Positions 26,274 to 35,150 of a stretch of 64,000 nucleotides of DNA are shown one piece after another. Where the stretch lies: assembly GCF_018687455.1 (NCBI RefSeq), contig NZ_CP061291.1, forward strand, positions 558,001 through 622,000, written 5' to 3'. The stretch's first letter is position 1. Every line of letters starts with the position of its first letter. The DNA comes from Polynucleobacter sp. TSB-Sco08W16. GTDB taxonomy: Bacteria > Pseudomonadota > Gammaproteobacteria > Burkholderiales > Burkholderiaceae. Made by a program: the position numbers and the translations under genes. The notes beneath the pieces are model-generated. The model made no database searches and was not told the origin of the DNA. It saw only the letters and a list, made by a program, of their open reading frames with translations.

Positions 26274-27392
26274 ATGATTATTGGTGTTCCGCAGGAAGTA
26301 AAAAATAATGAGTTTCGAGTTGGCTTAACCCCAGGCAATGTCAGTGGCTTATGCAGGCAAGGGCATTCAGTGTTAGTGCAAAGAGGTGCTGGAGAACAAA
26401 TCGGTCTGAGTGATGAGTCCTATCGGATTGCTGGAGCTACTTTGATTAATAGTGCAGCAGAGGTCTTTCAGAAGGCAGAGATGATTGTGAAGGTGAAGGA
26501 GCCTCAGCCACAAGAATGTGCCATGTTGCGCGAGGATCAAATTCTGTTTACCTATTTGCATCTTGCTCCAGATCCAGCGCAGACCAAGGCCTTGATTGCT
26601 TCAGGTGCTACTTGTATTGCCTATGAGACGGTTACCGCAATGAATGGAGCCTTGCCACTACTTGCGCCAATGAGTGAGGTGGCCGGGCGGATGTCGATTC
26701 AAGCAGCAGCCTCACACTTGGAGAAAACACACGGTGGTTTGGGTGTGCTGATGGCTGGGGTTCCTGGCGTCTCGCCTGCCAAGATCGTTATTTTGGGCGG
26801 CGGAGTTGTCGGTCGTAATGCTTTGCAGATGGCAGTAGGCATGGGCGCGGATGTTTGCATCTTTGATCGTGATATCGATCGCTTGCGTCAGATTGATATG
26901 TTCTATGGCAATCGCGTACGCACTTTTTATTCTGATAGCTTGTTGATTGAGCAAGAAGTGTGTGAGGCGGATGTAGTGATTGGTGCCGTCCTATTACCGG
27001 GTGGAGCTGCGCCAAAATTAGTGACCCATGAAATGGTCAAGAAGATGAAAGCTGGCGCAGTCATTGTGGATGTCGCGATTGACCAAGGAGGCTGTTTTGA
27101 AACTTCAAAACCCACTACGCATGCTGATCCCACTTTCTTGGTCGACGGGGTATTGCATTACTGCGTTGCCAATATGCCAGGTGCCGTAGCAAGAACCTCT
27201 ACCTTTGCTTTAACCAATGCTACTTATCCCTTTGTAGAGGCTTTAGCTAATCGTGGGGTGGTGAAGGCTCTATCCATCGATCATCACTTGCGTAATGGCC
27301 TAAGTGTCCATAAGGGGAAGCTGACTTCCAAGCCTGTTGCACAGGCGCAGGGCTTGGATTTTGCTTTAGCTGAGGAGCTGTTTGTGGCCTAG
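26274..27392 (+). CDS. ald: Alanine dehydrogenase
   Basis: NAD+-dependent deamination of L-alanine to pyruvate and ammonium, reversible. The N-terminal IGVPQEVKNNEFRVGLTP, the substrate-binding lysine in VKVKEPQ, the catalytic histidine in YLHLAPD, the Rossmann motif ILGGGVVGRNA and the QGGCFETSKPTTH block are all present. The 372-residue length is standard. A GGAGATAG ribosome site precedes the ATG. Coupling with the permease suggests use of alanine as carbon and nitrogen source. Confidence 0.95.
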   Translation: MIIGVPQEVKNNEFRVGLTPGNVSGLCRQGHSVLVQRGAGEQIGLSDESYRIAGATLINSAAEVFQKAEMIVKVKEPQPQECAMLREDQILFTYLHLAPDPAQTKALIASGATCIAYETVTAMNGALPLLAPMSEVAGRMSIQAAASHLEKTHGGLGVLMAGVPGVSPAKIVILGGGVVGRNALQMAVGMGADVCIFDRDIDRLRQIDMFYGNRVRTFYSDSLLIEQEVCEADVVIGAVLLPGGAAPKLVTHEMVKKMKAGAVIVDVAIDQGGCFETSKPTTHADPTFLVDGVLHYCVANMPGAVARTSTFALTNATYPFVEALANRGVVKALSIDHHLRNGLSVHKGKLTSKPVAQAQGLDFALAEELFVA

Positions 27393-27473
27393 CCCTCATA
27401 TCCATGGATTAGTGGGGTCAGTTACCTGAGGATATAAACTGGACTGACTCTACTTAATGAAATCACAAATTCC

Positions 27474-28049
27474 ATGGATTTTTCTGCTTTAACTCTCTCT
27501 GCTGGTGTCGTTGCGCTAGCAGAGATGGGTGACAAAACCCAATTACTGTCTTTAATGTTGGCTGCACGTTATCCCAAGCAAGCCTTAGCTATCATTGCCG
27601 GCATCTTCATCGCAACCATTGCCAACCATGCGTGCGCAGCATTTTTGGGTCATTGGATAAGCACCTTAGTTTCTCCAGAGATGATGCGCTGGATATTAGG
27701 AGCAAGCTTTTTGGGGATTGGTTTATGGCTATTAGTTCCCGATCACATTGATGATGCAGCAGAATCAAAAGTGGCTGATCGCGCATTTCAGGTATTCATT
27801 CTGACGGTTGTCTTGTTCTTTTTGGCTGAGATGGGTGATAAGACGCAGATTGCAACTATTGCTTTGGGCGCTAGATATGATGATGTTCTATCTGTCACTG
27901 TTGGCACCACATTGGGGATGATGTTGGCGAACGCTCCAGCGGTTTGGATAGGGCAGAAATTTACTCAGCGCATGCCTATTAAATGGGTTCATGCTGTAGC
28001 GGCAGTTACCTTTATTGCCATTGGGGTGGCAACCCTTTTGTGGCATTGA
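27474..28049 (+). CDS. GDT1/UPF0016 family transporter, probable Mn2+ (Ca2+) exporter
   Basis: A six-helix inner-membrane protein of 191 residues made of two inverted halves, each with the signature E-x-G-D-K-T (AEMGDKTQL near residue 16 and AEMGDKTQI near 116). Bacterial relatives such as MneA export manganese. The 81-base region upstream holds a GTCAGT...ACTGAC inverted repeat but does not resemble the yybP-ykoY manganese riboswitch to my eye. Followed by pepN after 45 bases. Confidence 0.9.
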   Translation: MDFSALTLSAGVVALAEMGDKTQLLSLMLAARYPKQALAIIAGIFIATIANHACAAFLGHWISTLVSPEMMRWILGASFLGIGLWLLVPDHIDDAAESKVADRAFQVFILTVVLFFLAEMGDKTQIATIALGARYDDVLSVTVGTTLGMMLANAPAVWIGQKFTQRMPIKWVHAVAAVTFIAIGVATLLWH

Positions 28050-28094
28050 GCTAGGCAAATAGCGCAAGTCCAGCCTAAGACTTAAAATAAGGGC

Positions 28095-30704
28095 ATGAAA
28101 ACTGATCTGCCACAGAGCTTTCGTCGGCTCGAATACCACCCCCCCGTTTACACCTTTGATCAGGTTGAGTTGGATATTGCTTTAGATCCGGCTCGCACGA
28201 TTGTCAAAAGCCGAATTGAGGTATTGCCCGGCAAAAGTTTTGAGCCAGGCTCACCCTTGGTATTGGTTGGTCAAGAACTTGAGTTTGTTAGTCTGCGCAT
28301 TAATGGTGAGGCCCATCGCCATTTTGAATTGACCCCAGAAACCTTATCAATTCATTCTTTACCAAACGATGGCAAAGATAAGTTCACGCTTGAGATCATC
28401 TCCATTTGCGTGCCTGAGAAAAATACTACCTTGATGGGTTTGTATGTTTCAAACGGAAATTTCTTTACTCAATGTGAGGCAGAAGGTTTTCGCAAGATTA
28501 CTTATTTCTTGGATCGTCCAGATGTGATGGCGCGCTATCGCGTCACTTTGCAAGCACGTGAAGCTGAATGCCCTGTGTTGCTATCGAATGGCAATCTATT
28601 AAAAGAGGAAAAGTTGCCCAATGGCTGGCACAGCGCCACTTGGGAAGACCCATTTCCGAAGCCGTCGTATTTATTTGCGCTGGTAGCTGGCAAGCTCGAA
28701 TGTATTGAAGAGACGATCACCACCAGCAGTGGTGCCAAGAAGTTATTACAGATTTGGGTGGAGCCGCATGATCTTAAAAAGACCCGTCATGCAATGGATT
28801 CCTTAATTGCCTCAATTCATTGGGATGAGAAGCGCTTTGGTTTGGAGTTAGATTTAGAGCGATTCATGATTGTGGCGGTAAGCGACTTTAATATGGGCGC
28901 AATGGAGAACAAGGGCTTGAATATTTTCAATACCAAGTTTGTTCTAGCCCAACCCGAAACGGCAACTGATGCTGACTTTGCCAATATCGAGAGTGTTGTT
29001 GCGCATGAATACTTCCATAACTGGACTGGTAATCGTGTCACCTGCCAAGACTGGTTTCAACTTTCCCTTAAAGAGGGCTTGACAGTATTTAGAGATCAGG
29101 AGTTCTCAGCGGACCAGATGGGTAGTGAGTCGGGAAGGGCAGTGAAGCGCATCGAAGACGTGAGATTGTTACGCCAGTTACAGTTTCCAGAAGATGCGGG
29201 TCCGATGGCGCATCCTATTCGTCCGGACGAATATCAAGAAATTAATAACTTCTATACCGTCACCGTATATGAAAAGGGTTCTGAAGTTGTGCGGATGTAC
29301 CAAACCTTGCTGGGTAGAGAGGGTTTTCGCAAGGGTATGGATCTTTACTTTAAGCGCCATGATGGACAGGCGGTTACTTGCGATGATTTCTTAATGGCCA
29401 TGGCGGATGCCAATGGCAAAGATCTCACTCAGTTTAAGAACTGGTACAGCCAAGCAGGCACGCCAAGAGTCAAATTAGAAGAGCATTACGATGCTGCCAA
29501 GAACCAATATCACCTCACTCTGACTCAAAGCTGCGGGGCTACTCCTGGGCAGCCTGTGAAAAAGCCATTTCATATTCCGCTCAAGATGCGTTTAATTACT
29601 GCTGCTAATGATCAGGTAGAGCAATTACTAGAATTAACTGAGCCCACGCAGTCATGGACATTTGACAATGTCAACGAGCGTCCGGTTCTATCCATTAATC
29701 GTGACTTTTCTGCGCCGATCAACTTAGATTTTGAACAAAGTGAAGCAGATCTTTTAACCTTGTTCTCCAGTGATGACGATCCCTTTAATCGTTGGGAGGC
29801 TGGTCAGAAGCTAGCAATGCAAATGATTTTGAATAATCGCTTGCCAGATGCTGGCCTGATTGCTGCTTATCGCACTCTTTTGTTAGACCCCAAGCTAGAT
29901 CCTGCGTTTAAAGAGCTGGCTTTAACACTGCCTGCTGAGTCTTATCTATACGAGCAGTGTGCTAGCGTAGACCCGCAGAAAATCTTTGCTGCTCGCCGCG
30001 CATTCCGTAGAGCAATTGCCAAGCAGTTGCAATTGGAGTGGGCCGCTTTGTATCAACAGAACCAAACGCCTGGACCATTTAAGTCTGATGCGCTTGACTC
30101 TGGTAAGCGCGCACTCAAAAATCTTGCGTTGAGTATGTTGCTAGAAGCCGATCCAAAGATCTGGGCACCGATGGCGGTTAATCAATATCAGATTGCTGAC
30201 AACATGACCGATCGTTATGCGGCACTTGCTGCGCTAGTGATTCATGGTGCTAAAGCAGCAAGCGATTGTTTGAATGATTTTTATAGCCGTTTTGCTAATG
30301 ATGCATTAGTGATTGATAAGTGGTTTGCTTTGCAATCGAGCCGTCCGCCAGTAGATGGTCTTGAGTTAACGCTTGCTGATGTCAAGCGTCTGCGTGACCA
30401 TCCGGCATTTAAACTCAACAACCCAAATCGTGCTCGTAGCGTGATTCATGCTTTTTGTGCGAACAACCCGGCAAGTTTTCATCAGCCTGATGGTAGTGGC
30501 TATGAGTTTTGGGCGGACAGCGTATTAGCCTTGGATGCCATCAATCCTCAAGTAGCGGCTCGCCTCGCAAGGGCGCTAGATCGCTGGCGTTTATTTGCCC
30601 AACCCTATCAAGACCATATGAAAGCGGCTCTGGAGCGGGTTTCAGCATGCCAGACTCTCTCTCCAGATGTGAGAGAGGTTATTGGAAAAGCCTTAGGAAA
30701 CTGA
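28095..30704 (+). CDS. pepN: Aminopeptidase N
   Basis: Cytosolic M1-family zinc metallopeptidase that removes N-terminal residues from peptides. At 869 residues it is full length. The exopeptidase motif MGAMENKGLN lies near residue 270 and the zinc motif HEYFHNWTGNR near 305, with the third ligand Glu in the following LKEGLTVFRDQEFS. Gly-rich C-terminal helical domain is intact. Its stop lies 14 bases from the convergent vapC stop. Confidence 0.95.
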   Translation: MKTDLPQSFRRLEYHPPVYTFDQVELDIALDPARTIVKSRIEVLPGKSFEPGSPLVLVGQELEFVSLRINGEAHRHFELTPETLSIHSLPNDGKDKFTLEIISICVPEKNTTLMGLYVSNGNFFTQCEAEGFRKITYFLDRPDVMARYRVTLQAREAECPVLLSNGNLLKEEKLPNGWHSATWEDPFPKPSYLFALVAGKLECIEETITTSSGAKKLLQIWVEPHDLKKTRHAMDSLIASIHWDEKRFGLELDLERFMIVAVSDFNMGAMENKGLNIFNTKFVLAQPETATDADFANIESVVAHEYFHNWTGNRVTCQDWFQLSLKEGLTVFRDQEFSADQMGSESGRAVKRIEDVRLLRQLQFPEDAGPMAHPIRPDEYQEINNFYTVTVYEKGSEVVRMYQTLLGREGFRKGMDLYFKRHDGQAVTCDDFLMAMADANGKDLTQFKNWYSQAGTPRVKLEEHYDAAKNQYHLTLTQSCGATPGQPVKKPFHIPLKMRLITAANDQVEQLLELTEPTQSWTFDNVNERPVLSINRDFSAPINLDFEQSEADLLTLFSSDDDPFNRWEAGQKLAMQMILNNRLPDAGLIAAYRTLLLDPKLDPAFKELALTLPAESYLYEQCASVDPQKIFAARRAFRRAIAKQLQLEWAALYQQNQTPGPFKSDALDSGKRALKNLALSMLLEADPKIWAPMAVNQYQIADNMTDRYAALAALVIHGAKAASDCLNDFYSRFANDALVIDKWFALQSSRPPVDGLELTLADVKRLRDHPAFKLNNPNRARSVIHAFCANNPASFHQPDGSGYEFWADSVLALDAINPQVAARLARALDRWRLFAQPYQDHMKAALERVSACQTLSPDVREVIGKALGN

Positions 30705-30718
30705 TTTGCCGTCTATCT

Positions 30719-31102
30719 TCAATGAAGTTGTTGGTTATAAGAAACGCCAAGTTGGATAGCCAGCAACTCTAGTTGTTTATCAAGAGTCCAAATGAGCGCA
30801 TTTTCTGAGAGAAGCGTAGAAGCCACTAGTGAAATATCAATAGCGCCACAGCCAGAATCGTAGAGTTTATGTGTTTCAATAAAATTCATTGTTTCTTCTG
30901 TGGTTGCTACTGTTGCCTGTCGAAGCATCTTTAAATAATTCAGAGTTCTTGAGCGTGGTGATGGCAGAGATCCGCATGCTAGTTCAATCAGAATCAAGGG
31001 ATGACATAAGATTTGATCATTTGCCAACAAAGATGCAAATGATGCATTTGATTTTCTGAAGTGGGATACCCACACCGAAGTATCAGCCAAAATCATTGGC
31101 AT
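30719..31102 (-). CDS. vapC: PIN-domain ribonuclease toxin (VapC family)
   Basis: A 127-residue PIN protein expected to cleave RNA, usually tRNA, when free of antitoxin. The acidic site is visible: Asp7 in ADTSVW, a Glu in LIELACG near residue 41, an Asp in AIDISLVAS near 88 and an Asp in WTLDKQL near 106. It begins two bases after the antitoxin stop. The target RNA cannot be predicted from sequence. It could be a chromosomal remnant of mobile DNA, but no transposase or attachment site was seen. Confidence 0.9.
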   Translation of the reverse strand: MPMILADTSVWVSHFRKSNASFASLLANDQILCHPLILIELACGSLPSPRSRTLNYLKMLRQATVATTEETMNFIETHKLYDSGCGAIDISLVASTLLSENALIWTLDKQLELLAIQLGVSYNQQLH

Positions 31103-31104
31103 AT

Positions 31105-31308
31105 TTACTGCCCACCATTATTTTTTCGACGAGGGATAGCTTTCATTTGAGGCACTTTTCCGCCTAATGCAGCAAGTCGTTTAGCGCTCTGAACGCGTAC
31201 AAAAACAGTCATCGCTTCGCGAAAAAGGTCTGCTTTATCCATTCCGGGATCCGCAAGATCTAGTCCGGTTTGATATAGGTCATCATCAATTGTTACGGTG
31301 GTTCTCAT
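31105..31308 (-). CDS. vapB: VapB-family antitoxin
   Basis: A 67-residue protein with an N-terminal ribbon-helix-helix DNA-binding start (MRTTVTIDDDLY) and the DPGMDKADLFREAM block typical of this VapB group, then a basic tail that would wrap the toxin. It is directly upstream of vapC and is expected to repress the operon with it. A palindrome 18 bases upstream is the probable operator. Confidence 0.9.
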   Translation of the reverse strand: MRTTVTIDDDLYQTGLDLADPGMDKADLFREAMTVFVRVQSAKRLAALGGKVPQMKAIPRRKNNGGQ

Positions 31309-31326
31309 TTATCCATCCTCATCAAG

Positions 31327-31348
31327 ATTGATGCAATTAAGCATCAAT
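31327..31348. promoter_or_regulatory. Probable VapBC operator palindrome
   Basis: Two 8-base arms, ATTGATGC and GCATCAAT, flank a 6-base A/T spacer. It lies between the vapB start and the likely -10 region on the minus strand (TATATT just beyond). Ribbon-helix-helix antitoxins bind such inverted repeats to repress their own operon. Confidence 0.6.
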
Positions 31349-31488
31349 ATAAACATCGTATAAGAGAATGAATAACTTGGCTAGCTGAAAAACTAGATTG
31401 TTAAGGCTTGGGAAGCTTCATTTGTGGTTAAACCTGAATTACAGGGCAAAATAGACCCTATTCTTAATAGCGCCTTGGAGAAATCCTT

Positions 31489-32484
31489 TTGTTTAGTTCT
31501 CATATTAATTTCAAGCAATACCTAGCTTCTACCAAACCAAAAGGGGCGGAAGTGCCTGCTGGTCTTCAGGACCTACTTACCGCTGTAGTTAGCACCTGCT
31601 CAACTCTCAGTCATGAAGTGGCGCAGGGCGCATTGATAGGTTTACTGGGCTCCGCTGGCACTGGAAATGTGCAGGGTGAAGTTCAGCAAAAGCTTGACAT
31701 CATTGCCAATGATTTATTAATTGAGGGTGTTGAAGGCTGCAAGTCACTTGCAGGTTTGGCATCTGAAGAAATGGAATTGCCAGTCCCTGTGCAGGGCACT
31801 GGTGACTATCTTCTATTGTTTGACCCGCTAGATGGATCTTCTAATATCGATGTGAATGTCTCCATTGGAACTATTTTCTCAATATTGAAAAAACAAGATC
31901 CACAAGCACCCCTGCAGACATCTGACTTTCTATTGTCAGGCCGTCACCAAGTGGCAGCGGGTTATGTGGTCTATGGCCCACAAACCACGATGGCCCTGAC
32001 TTTGGGTGACGGCGTCGTTATGTTTACCCTGAACAAGGTAACGGGCGAGTTCTTATTAATCAAAGACTCCGTCACGATCTCGCACTCCACTAAAGAATTT
32101 GCAATCAATATGTCTAATATGCGTCACTGGGCTGATCCAGTGCGCCGTTATGTAGATGAATGCTTGGCTGGTGTTGGCGGTGCACGTGAAAAAGACTTCA
32201 ATATGCGCTGGATTGCCTCCATGGTTGCTGATGTCCATCGCGTACTTTCCCGTGGCGGCGTCTTTATGTACCCTTGGGATCAACGTGAACCTAATAAGCC
32301 TGGTAAGTTGCGTTTGATGTATGAAGCAAACCCCATGAGCTTCTTGGTAGAGCAGGCTGGTGGCGCATCAACCAATGGCAAAGAGATCATTATGGATTTA
32401 CAGCCTACTGATTTACATGAGCGCGTCTCGGTGATGTTAGGGTCTAAAGAGGAAATTGATCGTTTACAGCATTACCACTCATAA
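31489..32484 (+). CDS. fbp: Fructose-1,6-bisphosphatase class I
   Basis: Hydrolyses fructose-1,6-bisphosphate to fructose-6-phosphate in gluconeogenesis. The metal site DPLDGSSNIDVN is near residue 112, and the blocks GEFLLI and MYPWDQREPNKPGKLRLMYEANPMSF follow, with the last part split across residues 259-282. The frame begins at TTG 31489, nine bases after GGAG; this start gives 331 residues, normal for the class. It stands alone and ends at a terminator. Confidence 0.94.
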   Translation: MFSSHINFKQYLASTKPKGAEVPAGLQDLLTAVVSTCSTLSHEVAQGALIGLLGSAGTGNVQGEVQQKLDIIANDLLIEGVEGCKSLAGLASEEMELPVPVQGTGDYLLLFDPLDGSSNIDVNVSIGTIFSILKKQDPQAPLQTSDFLLSGRHQVAAGYVVYGPQTTMALTLGDGVVMFTLNKVTGEFLLIKDSVTISHSTKEFAINMSNMRHWADPVRRYVDECLAGVGGAREKDFNMRWIASMVADVHRVLSRGGVFMYPWDQREPNKPGKLRLMYEANPMSFLVEQAGGASTNGKEIIMDLQPTDLHERVSVMLGSKEEIDRLQHYHS

Positions 32485-32521
32485 TCAGGCTGGTAATTGC
32501 CCAATAGGGCCCCTAGAAAAG

Positions 32522-32549
32522 AAAAACCCAATCAAGCGATTGGGTTTTT
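32522..32549. terminator. Terminator shared by fbp and cphA
   Basis: Twelve-base arms (AAAAACCCAATC and GATTGGGTTTTT) with loop AAGC. T-runs on both strands make it bidirectional between the convergent fbp and cphA genes. Confidence 0.85.
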
Positions 32550-32579
32550 GCTAATAAAGCTCTCAAAAAGCATGCGACC

Positions 32580-35150
32580 CTAAGGTTGAACTTTCTCTTT
32601 GAGGTAAGCAAGGGATTCTTCTACTTGGTCAATTAAGATCAGGCAAACATCGCCTTCGGAGACTTCATCTAAGGCAGTATCAATTGCCAAGAATTCCCCA
32701 TGAATCTCTTTTATCTGCTTGGCTTTAGTGGCGCCCACCAAACCTTCTTGTAAAAGTCTTAATACCTCACCATCTTCACGACCGCGTTGGCAAGCATCTT
32801 GATAGAGGATGACATTATCAAATGCATTTCCTAAAATGCGCGTGAGATCACGAATATCTTCATCGCGACGATCGCCAGCACCACTCACAACGACGTGACT
32901 TTTCTTAGGTTTCATCGCAGCCACTGCACTGGTTAAGGCACGCATGGCATCGGGATTGTGACCATAGTCAGCGATGACGGTTGCGCCTTTATGTTTGAAC
33001 TGATTAAAGCGACCGGGTACTGCGTTAGCGGTACTCTCAAAGCTATGTAGGCCGCGAGCAATCTTTTCTGCATCTAAGCCCAATGCCCAAGCGGCGCCAA
33101 TAGCAGCCATGGCGTTTTCAATCTGGAAGCCTAGAACACCATTTTGAGTAAGCGGAATTTCGCTGACGGGGAAGCGATACATGACGCGTGAGCCTTTGGA
33201 CGCAATAATGTAAGCGCCATCAAAGTAGATCACTTTTTTATTCTTGGCACGATGTGCTGTAATGACAGGATGATGCTGATTTTGAGCAAAGAAGATCACT
33301 CGTCCAGAGCACTTATCACCCATCTTTGCAACCATCGGATCAGCCGCATTCAGAACGGCGGCGCCGGTAGGAGCTACGTTTTGCACAATCACGCGTTTGA
33401 GAATCGCTAAATCCTCAACGCTAGTGATGTAGTTCAACCCTAGGTGGTCACCTTCACCAATATTGGTTACTACTGCCACTTCACAGCGATCAAAACCTAG
33501 GCCTTCACGTAATAAACCACCGCGGGCAGTTTCGAGAACAGCAGCGTCTACATCAGGATGCATTAATACATTGCGCGCACTCTTTGGACCACTACAATCA
33601 CCAGTATCGATTAGTCGGTGGTTGATATAGACGCCATCAGTGCCGGTCATGCCGACGCGTAGACCTGTTTCATTCAAGAGATGAGCAATGAGGCGTACAG
33701 TGGTTGTCTTGCCATTGGTGCCAGTAACAGCAACCACTGGAATGCGACCATCTTCACCAGCTGGGAACATCATATTAATAATGTCTTCACCAACTGGACG
33801 ACCTTTGCCATAGGAAGGCTTTAAATGCATCCGCAAACCAGGCGCCGCATTGACTTCAACAATGCCGCCGCCTTGCTGCTCTAAAGGTTTGTAGATGGAT
33901 TCACAAAGGATGTCCACTCCGGCAATGTCTAAGCCAATCATTTGCGCAGCAGCGACAGCGCTAGCAGCAACATCCGGATGGACATCATCAGTAACATCTG
34001 TAGCGGTACCGCCGGTGCTAAGGTTGGCGTTATTGCGTAATAAAACGCGTTCACCGGTTTTAGGAACATATTGCGGTGAAAGGCCATTACTTGCCAAGTG
34101 GGCTAGGGCAATGTCATCAAAACGAATTTTTGTTAATGCAGTTGCATGACCATCGCCACGCAATGGGTTCTGATTCTCTTTTTCAACGAGCTCTGCTACC
34201 GAAAGCTTTCCATCACCAACGACTTGTGCTGGCTCACGGCGTGCTGCAGCTGACAAGCGATTGCCTACAACGAGGAGACGATAGTCAGCGCCTGGAAGAT
34301 AGCGTTCGACAATCGTTTCTCGGCCAAAGCCTTGGGTTACTGCAAAACCTGCACGAACCTCTTCTTCCGTTTGGATATTGGCAACAACACCTTTACCTTG
34401 GTTTCCATCTTTGGGCTTGAGAACAATTGGGCCGCCAATCTTTTGCGCTGCGCGCCAAGCATCATCAGCAGTGGTAACTACTTCCCCGATGGGTACAGAG
34501 ACGCCCGCAGCGGCTAAGAGGTTCTTCGTGAGCTCTTTATCTTGCGCGATGGCTTCTGCAATAGCGCTGGTGTTGCTGGTTTCTGCGGCCTGAATACGTT
34601 TTTGTTTGCTTCCCCAGCCAAATTGCACCATGCTGCCTTCAGTCATGCGGCGGTAAGGGATATTGCGCTGAACTGCCGCATCCACAATTGAGCCAGTACT
34701 TGGTCCAAGGCGCACATCTTCATAGAGTGCTTCTAGTTCAGATAGGGCGGCAGCTAAATCAAAAGGTGCATCGTTGAGCGTTGCCTGGATGAGTGCAAAG
34801 CCAAAGTCAAATGCCATGCGACCAACGACTTCTTCAATATATTCCACAACAACTTGATATACACCTTCATCCACGGTCTGTACTGTGCGGCTGAAGGTAA
34901 CGGGGCAACCCGCTTGTGCCTGTAAGCCAAGTGCAGCATGTTCAAGTGCATGAGCAAGTGATAGAACTTCGGTATGACCACCGCGACGCATGCTTCCTAA
35001 TTGCGGAAAGCGTTCTCGAATCTTGGTTTCAAACTGAGGGATTGCATCGATTGAACGCTCAGATGCATCGCAAGTCACAATGGCTTCTAAAGCAGTATGA
35101 CGGCTCCATAGATTGGGGCCACGTAGCATACGAATACGGGTGATTTCCAA
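32580..35150 (-). CDS. cphA: Cyanophycin synthetase
   Basis: Makes cyanophycin, a storage polymer with a poly-aspartate backbone carrying arginine side chains, using ATP. Three parts are visible: an N-terminal domain (1-160), an ATP-grasp domain (about 165-480, including VLKPKDGNQGKGV and IVEVNAAPGLRMHLKP) and a Mur-ligase-like domain with intact P-loop VTGTNGKTTTVRL near residue 490 and its C-terminal ligase part (DYGHNPDAMRAL, GAGDRRDEDI). The 856-residue length is standard for CphA1. Translation starts at TTG, directly abutting the stop of cphA', with AGGGG as ribosome site. Confidence 0.96.
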   Translation of the reverse strand: MEITRIRMLRGPNLWSRHTALEAIVTCDASERSIDAIPQFETKIRERFPQLGSMRRGGHTEVLSLAHALEHAALGLQAQAGCPVTFSRTVQTVDEGVYQVVVEYIEEVVGRMAFDFGFALIQATLNDAPFDLAAALSELEALYEDVRLGPSTGSIVDAAVQRNIPYRRMTEGSMVQFGWGSKQKRIQAAETSNTSAIAEAIAQDKELTKNLLAAAGVSVPIGEVVTTADDAWRAAQKIGGPIVLKPKDGNQGKGVVANIQTEEEVRAGFAVTQGFGRETIVERYLPGADYRLLVVGNRLSAAARREPAQVVGDGKLSVAELVEKENQNPLRGDGHATALTKIRFDDIALAHLASNGLSPQYVPKTGERVLLRNNANLSTGGTATDVTDDVHPDVAASAVAAAQMIGLDIAGVDILCESIYKPLEQQGGGIVEVNAAPGLRMHLKPSYGKGRPVGEDIINMMFPAGEDGRIPVVAVTGTNGKTTTVRLIAHLLNETGLRVGMTGTDGVYINHRLIDTGDCSGPKSARNVLMHPDVDAAVLETARGGLLREGLGFDRCEVAVVTNIGEGDHLGLNYITSVEDLAILKRVIVQNVAPTGAAVLNAADPMVAKMGDKCSGRVIFFAQNQHHPVITAHRAKNKKVIYFDGAYIIASKGSRVMYRFPVSEIPLTQNGVLGFQIENAMAAIGAAWALGLDAEKIARGLHSFESTANAVPGRFNQFKHKGATVIADYGHNPDAMRALTSAVAAMKPKKSHVVVSGAGDRRDEDIRDLTRILGNAFDNVILYQDACQRGREDGEVLRLLQEGLVGATKAKQIKEIHGEFLAIDTALDEVSEGDVCLILIDQVEESLAYLKEKVQP

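Noticed and set aside
27393..27473. A possible yybP-ykoY manganese riboswitch before the GDT1-family gene
   Set aside because: I could not find the conserved core of that class; only a simple inverted repeat is present and the region is short.
30705..31488. A genomic island around the vapBC pair
   Set aside because: No integrase, transposase, direct repeats or tRNA attachment site was seen; only the two small genes and an operator.
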